64,000 nucleotides of DNA from the NCBI RefSeq assembly GCF_022201045.2, contig NC_068560.1, positions 31,141,501-31,205,500 of the forward strand, read 5' to 3'. The notes under the pieces were generated by a model that had not been told where the DNA came from, searched no databases, and worked only from the letters and a program-made list of their open reading frames with translations. Of this stretch, positions 22,501 to 38,510 are shown piece after piece. How positions within the stretch are numbered: position 1 is the first letter of the stretch; each line of letters begins with the position of its first letter. Both the position numbers and the translations under genes were made by a program. This DNA comes from Citrus sinensis (Eukaryota > Streptophyta > Magnoliopsida > Sapindales > Rutaceae).

Positions 22501-23394
22501 CATAGCATGCAATCAAAAGCACATTGTGGTATTCTTTATGTTTATGTGGAAATTAAACTTTTCGTTCCCCTAATTCTGGCCTTCCTAATCCACATTAAAA
22601 TTCTAACCTGTAGTGGCGTTCAGTTATGTACACCATATGATTAGATGAACAAAAACCTATACTATTATTACGGTAAAAATTAATTTTGATTCATACCATT
22701 GTCTAGAGTTAAGACATGTATGATCTGCTAGGACAAAATTCTCAAACCCGACCTCATTGTATAAACAAGGTAGAGTAAAAACAAGTCCAGATCAATGACT
22801 ATCATCCAATACATTAGGCTTCAACACTCGTTCTTTAGTTATTTCCAGCTCCTTAAATTAGATATTTTAGCATCAGCAGATAACTTGACTCATCCTCACT
22901 ATTGGTAGCCAGAAAAGAGAATTGTTTTTAAGATGACCATAAAAATGTGCCTCTGTAAATCATACTATTACTACCAAAGCCTTAACTGTAAACACCTCAA
23001 AGCACCAATTTTTTCATAACCACAAAAGGCAAAAAAAAAAAAAAAAAAAGAGTTTCTTTTAACACTACCATACATGCATACAAACACATATAGCACATAT
23101 AAACACATATTAGACACAAGGTACAGTAAAAATAAATGTCTCTAATAAAAGATCAGCGTCATTATAACCAAAACAAAAACAGGAAGAACAGTGAAACAGG
23201 CCCCAAACGAAAAAAAGAAAATAAAAAATAAAAACCCAGATGTAAAAAGGCTTTATATAACCTACATTGTCAGCAGAACCACTAAGGGTTTGCAAAAACA
23301 GCGCCATTAATAGTAAAAAGTGAGTAAAAAAACACAAACCCAGATCAAAATGTCATATGAGATAAAGTGACAAACCAGAGAACATTGAGTTCAT
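19599..23394 (-). CDS. VIN3-like PHD-finger / FnIII / VID protein (VEL family, probably VIL2/VEL1 type)
   Basis: VEL proteins associate with Polycomb repressive complex 2 and promote H3K27 methylation, for example at FLC-type loci. Exons are 23394-23376 (19 nt, MNSMFS), 22340-21683, 21063-20741 and 20437-19599; the total is 1839 nt (612 aa). The tiny first exon is chosen because it joins G|GA in frame and gives the family-like start ...LDPAKCSRLSLEEKREL. Domains in order: an N-terminal helical region with ICAEMGKERKYSG (about 53-65); an atypical PHD (about 133-219: CENAACRA, FCKRCSCCICH, DDNKDPSLWLTC, CGMSCHLECAL, CCISCGK); a helical region with WRRQLLVAKETRRVDELC and KMARGIVNRL; an FnIII domain (about 335-430, DLDPSTEYFCKV); a basic linker KHRKRER; and the C-terminal VID (VVKWLEHKGHIDEHFRVKFL) ending CTRLWH. 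Synteny with the P450 reductase matches the Arabidopsis VEL1-ATR2 pair, favouring VIL2/VEL1 over VIN3 itself. Confidence 0.9.
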
Positions 23395-26300
23395 GCCTGA
23401 AAAGCCCTCCTCTGCTTCCCTCATTACACTTCAAAACGAAACAAATGTACAACACTTCGCTCACTCAAGACGCTGAAACATATGAAGAATATTTTCTTTC
23501 TTTAAAATTTAAAAGAAAAAAAAAATCATGAAACAAAGAGAGTGAGGGAGTGGAGGAAAGAAGTGGGCGAAACAGAAACAAAATAAAATAATAAATGAGT
23601 TACCAGAAATAAATAAATAAAACAAATAATAAATGAGAGGGGTTTTGGTAATGCTAATGGGGGGGTTTGTTGTGTGCTCACGTCACGCGCTTGGTGCTGC
23701 TCTTGTGTAACAATCGAGTATTTCGGTTTTCTGTGTTTATTTATTTATTTATTTTCTTCTCACAGTTTCTGACTTTTTCTGATGTGAAAAGCCGTGAGCG
23801 AGTGAGACAAAAATTTTGGTTACAATGAAAATGCACACTGTGTGTGTTCAACTGCTTTTGTGCTCTTCGTGGTCTTTTTATTTCATCACGACCGTCCACT
23901 TTTTTTAACTTAATATTATGAGTTGTGTTCGCGTGATTGATTTTGAGGACCCACCGACGGTTTCTCAAACGTCAAACCCTTAAGTTTTTTTTTTTTTTGA
24001 ATTGATATAAATTATATATATGGTAACTTAGATGATGTCTTCACAAAATATTTTAATTGAAACAATTCATCTGTCTACTCTCACATTTTTGCAGTTGTTA
24101 TTTCTAATTTTTTTAATAATATAATTTTACTCTTTCAGAAACATAATATAATTTTATGATAAAGATGTATTTTATCATACTTATCTCATCATCTGCAAAA
24201 GTAACATATCAAAATAAAAAAAATTAATTAATGAATAAAATGAAATTTTTGGATGATATTAGTTAAAAAATAAATAAATATGGTAATATGGATAGTATTT
24301 AATTTGTGAAATGCGAGCGAGTGGCATTTGTTTTTTTTTTTGTTTGAATCGCAAAAAATAATATTAAGTTATTTTTTAACTTAAAAAATAGAATCTTTAC
24401 ATTTGTGCCCTTACAAATTATAAATGTGATGCAAATAATAAATATTTCAAAGAATATAAATCAGATAAAATAATATCATAACATAAATTGTGTTCAATTG
24501 AATACAATCCTTTAATATTCTAAATAAATATATGTTGATCAATTTTATTGTAGTATATGATATTTTTATATAAAAAAATATTCATAAAAAATTATGAAGA
24601 TAAATAATGCTAATTTGAAGAAAATAAAAAGATAAAAATAATAACAATCCATCACTATAGTATCTGGGTAATAATCCTAATTATTAAATTTTATTTAGGT
24701 AAGAATAAAAATTAATTAATTAATTAGATATAAATATTTTGGAGAATATTTTTTAATGAAATCATTAAACTTTTTAGATTAAGGAAAAAATTAAAAAAAT
24801 AGTTTAATAACTAAATGACTTAATGACTGAAAATTTTCATTAAGTTGCAAAATCAAATAGACTTAAAAACTTAATTGATTAAAGTTGAGTCAATTAATTA
24901 AGTCACTAGGTTAATAAAACAAACGGCTTCTGAGTCATGCTCTTAAACTGTTTGAGTGATGCAGTGCTACCGCTTCATAGTGCTCAATAGTCAATTGAAG
25001 TTATGAAAAAAAATTATCACCTAAATGAATAATCTTTTAAAATAAGAACAATGTTAAAAATTTAAAAATTTGAGTCTTAATTTGAGTCACAAGTATTGTA
25101 CTACTAATGTGTCTGTAATTATCACATGAAATTAGATGCATCAACAGAGATTCAAACGTTGAATCTCTAACAATTTTGATTATGTAATGGAAGAAGATTG
25201 GACTTTTAATTTTCAATTATATTGGGCTGTCTAAGCTAAAATCATATCATTATCTTAATCATATCAATCATCAATGGGAGAGCAGACAATTTGGTCCCTT
25301 CGACCCCAATATCAGAGGGCGACGAAATACCCTCTTTCAGTGATTTAAATTGGTCCATTCTTCTTAGCCCCCACATCCACATGGTTGTAGACCTTTTGCT
25401 CTCTCTTTCGGAAGAGGGGATTTATTTATTTAATTTTTTGAGATTAATATATTTCCTCGTAAATTATCACACCCTTATCTTTCCATAATAATAAAGGAAC
25501 TGTTACCAGGACATGAACTCGAAACTGCTTAACTACATTCTAGAAGCTTATTCATAATGATCTTGTGCCAATCCTAATCCGTCCATATTTTTAAAAAAAA
25601 TTAATAATAATGATCGAAAATTATTATGGCCGTAATGGCAACCCCATAAATAGAATGTATAAATCCTCGTCTCCATTTAAAAAAAGAAAATGTGGGTCAC
25701 AGCAATAACGCTGAAAATGGAAATGACATAATAGATTATAGAAAGTGAAGGTTTTAGTTAGTAACTGCATGATGGTTAAGCATAACAAGAATGATTTATT
25801 GTCTGGTCAAGCTGGGTTGATTGATGAGCATGCATGATTTGATGCCATATTTATTGCATGCAACAACTTATGGTTGGTAAAGTTAGTTTGGGTTAAAGCT
25901 TTCATTTTGTACCAGGTTGTTTTAGCTTATTACATCAGTTTATAGTCTATTTATTAAAATGTGTAATTCGGTAAACTATTAAAACTTACCGACAAAATGA
26001 TAAACTTACGAGGAGGAGAAATACTTGTATAAGTTTGATGATGCACTATTTTTGTATGTTGAGAGAGTACGGCCGACTAATTATAACTTGTCATTTTTTA
26101 ATAGTTTTAGTGGGTTTCATCCTCAAATCTATTAATTATTATTTTTTTTTCACAATTCACATTAAAATTATTGGATTTCATTTTATACTTGTTCAAATAA
26201 TAGGCTCTTGAGGTGATACACGATCCATCTAAATTTATCTCATGGGAAGAGAGATTTTTAATAAAAATTTTAGAAGCATGTAAAAAAAACTACAATGAAA

Positions 26301-27059
26301 TTATTAAAGAACTTAAATCCTAATCGTGTATTATTATTAATAAAAGAACCTTTAAAAAATTTAAGAGACTTTAAATTAGGTGATTGAGGATCCTAATCCG
26401 CAACAAGCTGTATTGTTCATCAAATTAATGTACACTATTTGTTGACTTGTAATTATTAATTATTAATTTTGTTTACACAAAAGAGGGGCAATATCATGTG
26501 AGCACGGCAAGAGAGCGGTTGTGTGTAGTTTTGATTAGGGGCGGTGATAGCTAGCATTTCTGCTGATGAATTAAAAGGGAATTAAACCATCGGGGACTCG
26601 TAATATATATATATATATATTGACAAAAGAATCCTCAGAAAATATAGTTTGGCGACCAACGTAATGGAGTGTAGTCATGTCATGTATTAATACCAATAAC
26701 CAAAAAATTGAAAATGTAGAAAATGGCGGGTCCTGTAATGAAAAAACAAGTATAAGTCATTATCATATTTGTTAATGTGAATTAAATCAACAACATTCGA
26801 GAATACTCTTTGTGGAAAGTTGTTTATTATTAATGATTTAGCGTTACATTATCATATACAAACTGTAAACTCTAACTTGATATAAGTAAGTTGTTGTTAA
26901 ATAAATGAATTAAACTTATTTTATAATTTTTGGTTTTTTAAGAGAAGATTATCTTTTTCATCCACAAAGTTTGATGCGATAGTCCATTTCATCATTGTTA
27001 TTTAAGTAATAACTTATTTCATCAATATTTAAAAGAAAACACAATTTTGTTAATTTATC
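23395..27059. other. Intergenic, AT-rich; no gene seen
   Basis: The first few hundred bases (to about 23950) are the upstream region of the VIN3-like gene. The rest is very AT-rich with scattered homopolymers and short frames without family signatures. I see no RNA gene and no coding exon. An (AT)n run lies at about 26602-26620. Confidence 0.6.
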
Positions 27060-27790
27060 ATTAATTTACTGTATAATTCATTGGGGGTAAAATAGAATTT
27101 TTAATAAAGTAGATACAATTATTTTAAAATAAAACTATCGAATATAATTAAATAATATTTGAGTTTCTATATAAATTTAAATTTTAAGGATAACTTAATG
27201 ACTAAACAATATTAATACTAAATAATATGCAAAATACATTTAGGACAAATTAAAAAAATAGACATCACAGACAATATAATTTTGATTTTAGCTTGTCACT
27301 AACTTTAGTATGATCAAAATAAATAAATAAATAACCAGACAACACTATTATTACCAAAAAGTAATCACAAACTCCTTCATTTACTTAAAAAACACAGATT
27401 TATATATTACAAGTAAAATACACTGTATTAGAGTGTGTGGGTGGTTTTTTAATCTTTTAAGTTATTCGTGATTTTAATATGGTCAGTAATTCATAATTGA
27501 AATATTATTATTGTTGTTATTGTTGTTGTTGTTATACATGCATGCATGCATACATACATATACGTTAAAAAATTAATCTAGTTGACTTCATTGAAAAAAA
27601 TTAAATAAAGATGTATACACATATACTGCATACTCTTTAAGATTATTTTTGTTTCATTAAGTTATCCTTAAATTTTAAATTTATACAGAAAGTCATAAGT
27701 TATTTAATTATATTTAAAAATTTTATTTTAAATGGTTTACATCTGATTGAAATTTTTATTTTATTCTCAATGAATTTTACCGTAAATTTA
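27060..27790. mobile_element. Inverted-repeat element with arms of about 140 bp
   Basis: The left arm, about 27062-27203, includes AATATAATTAAATAAT, TTTCTATATAAATTTAAATT and TTAAGGATAACTTAATGA. The right arm, 27654-27790, is its inverse (TCATTAAGTTATCCTTAA, TTTATACAGAAAGTCATAA, TATTTAATTATATTTAAA). Identity is moderate and AT-rich. The arms may extend further outward (to about 26945 and 27860). There is no coding capacity. Confidence 0.45.
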
Positions 27791-28165
27791 CATAAGGATA
27801 TTTTGAGATATTGTTAAAAAAGTAGAGATAAAATAGATTGTGTTTGAAAAATAAGGATGAAATTAAAAACAACTTTTTTCGTTTTGAAATCATAGCGCCA
27901 CGTATATAATGATACACATACGTAAAATTGTAAACAAAACCTCTGCGAAATATTAGTATGCATGTGAGCACGTCGCCTCATGCTTCGATGTATAGTATAA
28001 GAGTTAACCCGTAAAACAGAGAATACCCACCGCAGCAAAATTTTGGTAGTTGAATCAACTAATAATAATTAATTTTTCTTATCTTTTAAGTAAATAGAAA
28101 TAGAATTATCTCAAAACATTAAACATATTTAATTATAATTCTCACCTGTCATTCATTCATTTCCA

Positions 28166-28176
28166 TATATATATAG
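28166..28176 (+). promoter_or_regulatory. TATA box candidate of the CER2-like gene
   Basis: TATATATATAG lies 120 bases upstream of the CER2-like start codon in the right orientation, with a C/T-rich leader following. It is the only TATA-like element close enough to serve the gene. Position-based inference. Confidence 0.45.
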
Positions 28177-28295
28177 AAGGGTTCCCAGCTAGCCTTTTTT
28201 CCCAAAGATTACTGTGCAAGTCTATATTTCCTATCTTCCATTTTTTTTTTTTTTTAGCTCATTCTCTTAATTTCTGGCCACAACTGTCTGTAGCC

Positions 28296-30549
28296 ATGGT
28301 TTCACCGAATCCTGAAAACCGAGTTTCAGGCATAAAATTATCATCAGTAGTGCCGGCCAAGGCTACGGGAAACCAAGACTACGAACTCAAAAACATTGAC
28401 TTAGCCATGAAGCTTCACTACATTAAAGGAGTCTACTTCTTTAACCGTGAAGCAGTTCGGGGGCTGACCATTTTCGACTTAAAGAGACCGATGTTTCAGT
28501 TGCTGGATATTTTCTACACTGCATCCGGCAGAATCAGAAGACCAGAAACTGCAGGAGCTGGCAGGCCCTTCATCAAGTGCAACGATGGCGGCGTTCGGAT
28601 TGTTGAAGCATTTTGTGACGATCAAACTATTGCAGAATGGCTCGCCATGGATCACGAGTCTCGTGATGATTGTCTTGCTTACGGTTCTGCGCTTGGCCCT
28701 GATCTCGCATTCTCCCCGTTGGTTTTTGTACAGGTAATAATATTAGTCACTTAACAAAAAATTTATTTACACCGTGGCCCTAATTAGTTTCTTTTTTTAA
28801 ATAATACTCCTATATCTTTTTTTCAAATTTAACTCTTAAAAGAAAAAAAAATTCTAATTTAATTAAACAACAAATTTTATTTAAATAAAAAAGGATGTCT
28901 TATAGAATATGTTCTCGTAATCAAGTTGAAGCTTGTCATCAACTTTTCAAATTTGCACACACAGGTAGTGTATGATGAGGAAAAGATTTAGAGTACCTAA
29001 GAAACACGTGATATCTATATGACAATTCAATCAAATTTTATTCTTTTGCTATAATTTAAGTTTTCATTCGGTATCGTAGTGCCGTGACTTTCATGTTATC
29101 TATAACGTTTGATAAAATATTTTCTAACTACAATTTAAAAGTTAAGTTCATTTTATCTCCCGATTATTATTATTATTGTAATTTTTTTTATCTAAGATTT
29201 TAAAATACAGAAAAATACAAAAAGGCATAAATAATTTATACTATTTAAATTTTAAAATACAAAAAAATTTTGTACTTTAAATTCACAGACCAGAAAATCA
29301 TAACAAAAGTCACTGCACATAAGTCAAAGCCTTATCCTTTATTGAGGGATGATACGAGCAGAACACAAATGACCATGCCCTCAACAAAGTCAAAGGCTAT
29401 GTGTCAGATATCATAAATAATTAGATATTGAACTTATGATATTGAAAATGCAAAAATAAAATAATTAATTTGGGATCCAACTTTATAATTGTAATAAAGC
29501 CGCCGGCCGCATGTGATATTTCCTCCAAGGCGGTGGTGGTAGGAAAGCATAACTGTACTTGATTGCCCACGTGATGTTCCATGTTCTGTTGTCATGATTA
29601 AATTTGTGGCGTTCTTTGTGCTCTTTTGGTTGTTGCTTGCCTTTGCAATGCGTTCAAACAGTTCACTTCGTTCAAATGCGGAGGGATGTCTTTGGGCCTG
29701 AGTTGGGCCCATGTACTCGGAGATCCATTTTCAGCGTCAGCCTTTGTCAGCATGTGGGCCCAGATAATGGCAGGTCGCGTGCCACCGAAGTCTCTACACG
29801 AGCCCGAGCCCGAGCCCGAGCCCGAGAAATCTGAAACCGAAACTCAAACCCGAGCTTCAGAATCAGTTGCTGGGAACTTGTATCCCATTAAAAGAGTTGA
29901 CCCCGTTGGCGACCACTGGCAATTTCCCAACAACTGTAACATTAAAACTCACACTTTCCAATTCACAAAAAAACAACTGGACCAAATGGCATCAAATTTA
30001 CGTTATCGAGGCATCAGAGAAGCAGCAGCAGTGTCACATTTTGAAGTCATTTCTGCTACAATATGGAAGTTATTAGCAAAAGCTAGCGAAGATTCAGGCC
30101 CTGGAGTCGTGACAATTTGCAGATACAATGGGCAGAGAGAAAACGAGACGGCATCGAATGACATGGTGCTGAGTACAGCTGAAGTCGATTTCGATGTGTC
30201 AAAATCTGACGTGTGGGAACTGTCAACGTTGATTGCTGATAAAAGGAAAGATGTGGATGAGAAAGTATTATCAGAGAGTTCAGACTTCATAATGTATGGT
30301 GCAAATTTGACATTCGTGGATATGGAAGAAGCTGATGTTTATGGCTTGAAATTACAGGGACAGAAGCCAGTTTATGTGAATTACAGCATTAATGGGGTTG
30401 GCGAGCAAGGTGTTGTGTTGGTGCTCGCTGGCCCAGAAGAAGACAGTGGTCGCGGTCGCGATCGTGGCAGTACGGTGACTGTGGTCCTGCCTGAAAATCA
30501 ACTCGAAAAGCTCATGAATGAACTCAACCAAGAATGGAATCTTGCTTGA
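28296..30549 (+). CDS. CER2/CER26-like BAHD-fold protein (very-long-chain fatty-acid elongation for cuticular wax)
   Basis: Two exons, 28296-28733 and 29662-30549, join in phase 0 (VFVQ/FTSFKCGG) for 441 aa, the usual length of CER2-like proteins. These proteins have the BAHD acyltransferase fold but are thought to act with the condensing enzyme CER6 in the ER to extend acyl chains beyond C28; they do not act as classical acyltransferases. Motifs: KLHYIKGVYFF near the N terminus, FDLKRPMFQLLD, and an HXXXD-type SWAHVLGD with His163 and Asp167. At the position of the BAHD DFGWG motif there is NYSINGVGEQG (about 386-396), which is the CER2-type replacement. The region after the HXXXD motif carries a Glu-Pro repeat encoded by a CCCGAG hexanucleotide expansion (29796-29826). 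The gene stands upstream of the P450 reductase in the same orientation, as CER2 does in Arabidopsis. CER2 versus CER26 orthology is not resolved. Confidence 0.88.
29796..29826 (+). repeat. Coding (GAGCCC)n hexanucleotide repeat, Glu-Pro dipeptides
   Basis: Consecutive GAGCCC units inside exon 2 of the CER2-like gene encode alternating Glu-Pro in a surface loop region. The unit is six bases, so length change stays in frame. It is a candidate polymorphic site. Confidence 0.85.
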
Positions 30550-30639
30550 TGAAATTTTATTCCATTTGAAGGGATTTGTGTTTTGGCTGGTGTCGTAATA
30601 AAACTGATAAGTGTGTGAACTGTAAATTATTTGTTTCAG

Positions 30640-30839
30640 ATTAATAAATATCTTGTTCTAAGAACATGTGAGAGGCAACTTATTCTAGTGGTTTTTTTTT
30701 TTATTATAAAGATTATTATTCAAGAGTTAACTCATATCAAATTAATAAATACTTTGTTCCAAGAACATGTGAGGTAACTTATTGTAGTGGTTTTTTTTTT
30801 ATTACATGAGATTATTGTTTAAGATTACAACTCATATTT
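30640..30839. repeat. Tandem duplication (about 100 bp x2) in the 3' flank of the CER2-like gene
   Basis: The two units share TTAATAAATA, AGAACATGTGAG, AACTTATT, GTAGTGG/CTAGTGG and a T-run. They begin at about 30640 and 30741, and the first overlaps the likely polyadenylation region (AATAAA-like sequences at 30597-30650). Confidence 0.8.
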
Positions 30840-32043
30840 ACAAATCAGATTATTATTGAGATTAATTTATATTAATTCTTATGAAGCACCTTAAATTTTT
30901 ACCTTCTATTGAGACTAGTTTACAATAATTTTTATGAAGTACTGTCTAAATTTTTATCATTTTTAATATTCGAGGGACGTAAAATTACTTTCACCCAAGG
31001 AAAAAAATTACCTTCATTCAAGTTAAAGAAGAAAATTAAATTTCCACAATATAATTGTGAGTTTTTAATTCTAACCACTAGGCTTTAAAACCTAATGACT
31101 TATTTCTAGTGGTTATACATTTGAACATTGAGCTCTTTGTTGAATGATTAGGTAGCGTCGACATGCCGCATGCCGATAACAACTTGGTTAGCAGATAGCA
31201 GCTCTAACAGTATACGTGTCATAATCTAATTTATTTGATTGTGCTACTTACCTGCACTCATAATTTCAAAAACAACTTTTTTTTTTTTCTTTCAATATAT
31301 GGAAAACTAAACAACTAACAACAAATTCAATAAGTAGCCATACGAGCGGATCTTATTGACGTGACTTGTTAAATTATCAATAACGTGGTCTTAAAAATAG
31401 TTATGAGTAAAGTAAATAAATAATAATAAAACAAAACAAAAACTTTAGCCGAAAACAGAAAGCATTCAAAGCGGTGTGGTGTGTCGACAGTTGGAGGAGT
31501 GAAAAGCCCAAGCCCAAGCCGCCCGCCCCCCGACAAGGCCCAGGAAAAAGTTAAAGCTTTGACGATCAAAAAGACAGAACAAGGCCTCTTTTTGAGTTAC
31601 GTCAACGCTAACAACAAACGAGTTTTTTTTTTTTTTGACCTTTTTTTACTGTGTCAGAAAGATCCAAAAGACTTGCAATAATACGAAGTAAACAAACCAA
31701 AGCCACATCTTCAGAGAGAAAAATAAAATATAAAATAAATAAAAGTAAGAAAAAGCTTTAGGAAAACGGCCTTGATTTTCCAGTCACTTCCTTTCACCCC
31801 ATAGGCCACACCCCATAAGGACAGGAGACAGACACACTCGCGCGCAAAACTCAGCGTTTGGACCCCCAGCCCCCTCATCAGCCTCTCTCAGTCTCTCTGC
31901 TGCGCCGCTGCTACACCACTAACTACTCATCATTAATCTGGAGAGAGGATAGAACCCTCTCGATTCTCTCTCTAGAGACTTAAATTAATCACCTAACCAT
32001 TTTCTAGAGGGCAAATTTGGTGACGTGTTTCGAAAAGTCAAAG
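30840..32043. other. Intergenic and 5' leader of the P450 reductase
   Basis: To about 31700 the DNA is AT-rich with no gene seen. From about 31790 it becomes C/T- and GC-richer with CTCTC blocks up to the start at 32044, as in plant 5' UTRs of strongly expressed genes. No clear TATA box was assigned. Confidence 0.55.
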
Positions 32044-37181
<5,138 letters not shown>

Positions 37182-38383
37182 TGATTTTCTCTGTCATGTT
37201 CATCATGGTTGTCACATCTTTTCAGCAGATGTACTGGTGGAGCACAAGCGTTTAACTGGTTTATCTCCCGCATTGCTGGGGCAGTGGGTGGCAACATATT
37301 GCTATAGTTTTTTCAGTAATGACCTGTCAGATCTTATTTACCTTTGTTCCATTTTTTTTTTCCCGAGTGGAAGGATAATTTGGTTTAGACTTCTAGATGA
37401 TATCCTTAAAAATTGAATCAGGAAATAGACATGTAACAACTTGCAAACGTGTCAACGTATATATATTCACAATTGGCTGTAGGTTATGGGATGGATTTGC
37501 TTTGCACTACCAAACGGTGATGTTGAATAAAGCTAAGCTAAAGTTGGCCTCTATTTGATGAACCTGCTCTATATTCTATCGATTATTGTTGGGGACATTA
37601 TAATATATGCTTCCCTGAGATTCAATTTTTTATCATACGAAAAAGAAAAACGCATGTGCTCATGAGGGGGATTGTGCATTCATGAACTTCTCATCAATCA
37701 TAGTCATAGCTGTTGTTGTTGTTGTTGTTGTTATTATTATTAATAATGTTATGGAGTAATTCGAAATTCTGGGGCAGTTAAGACTGTTTGAAAGGAAAGG
37801 AGATGGCCAAACGTGATTCATGTGAAACCCACCGATATAATTCCACAACTGAAAGGAACAGCGGAGTTAATGCTGGACAAGTTGGATTAGCAAATATTTT
37901 GGGGGGAAAAAAAATTATCAGCTAGTATTACATTACATGATTTCTGCTAAAGATCCAGTGAAAGTGTGACACCAACAAATCCAACCAAGAAATTATCGGT
38001 GTACGTCCCTGTTAAATTCTCCTTTCTCTAAAATAATATATAATTATTATATAATTTAATTTTCTCCTTCATTAATAATACCTAGGGAATAATATATGTG
38101 AGTGTGAGTGTGTGTGTGTGTGTGTAAGATTGACTTTTGGAGACGATGAATTGGAACCGAAGATTCCTGTCTATCCATAAAAGGAAAAAGATTTAAAAAA
38201 AAAAAATGGAAAGGGCGATAAGGTCATTTAAAGGTGCTGCGATTGCTTCTTTCTACACCTCCATCTCTGCCTTTTTCAGTCATCCTTTCCCCGTTTCTTT
38301 CTCTCCACTTAATTAGAAACCCCCGACAGGCGCGTGTTCTCCACGCTCTGCAACGGTCGGTCATCCTCGCTCGTTCAACTCTC

Positions 38384-38414
<31 letters not shown>

Positions 38415-38510
38415 AGGTTTTTGGCCTTTATCAATTTCTCACTCTAAAACCCTAGGGGTTTTAGTTGCTGATTTCCACCAATCTTACCATGTAATTTAAT
38501 CAATAAAACA
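37182..38510. other. P450 reductase 3' UTR and upstream region of the MYB/SANT gene
   Basis: The 3' UTR probably extends to about 37600. A (TGT)n-type run lies at 37710-37735 and a (GT)n run at 38102-38127. A long CT dinucleotide tract (about 38386-38415) is in the MYB-gene leader shortly before the start at 38511. No gene is seen. Confidence 0.6.

Noticed and set aside
32017-32043. Upstream in-frame extension of the P450 reductase
   Set aside because: It begins at a non-ATG codon; the ATG at 32044 gives the usual N terminus and membrane anchor.
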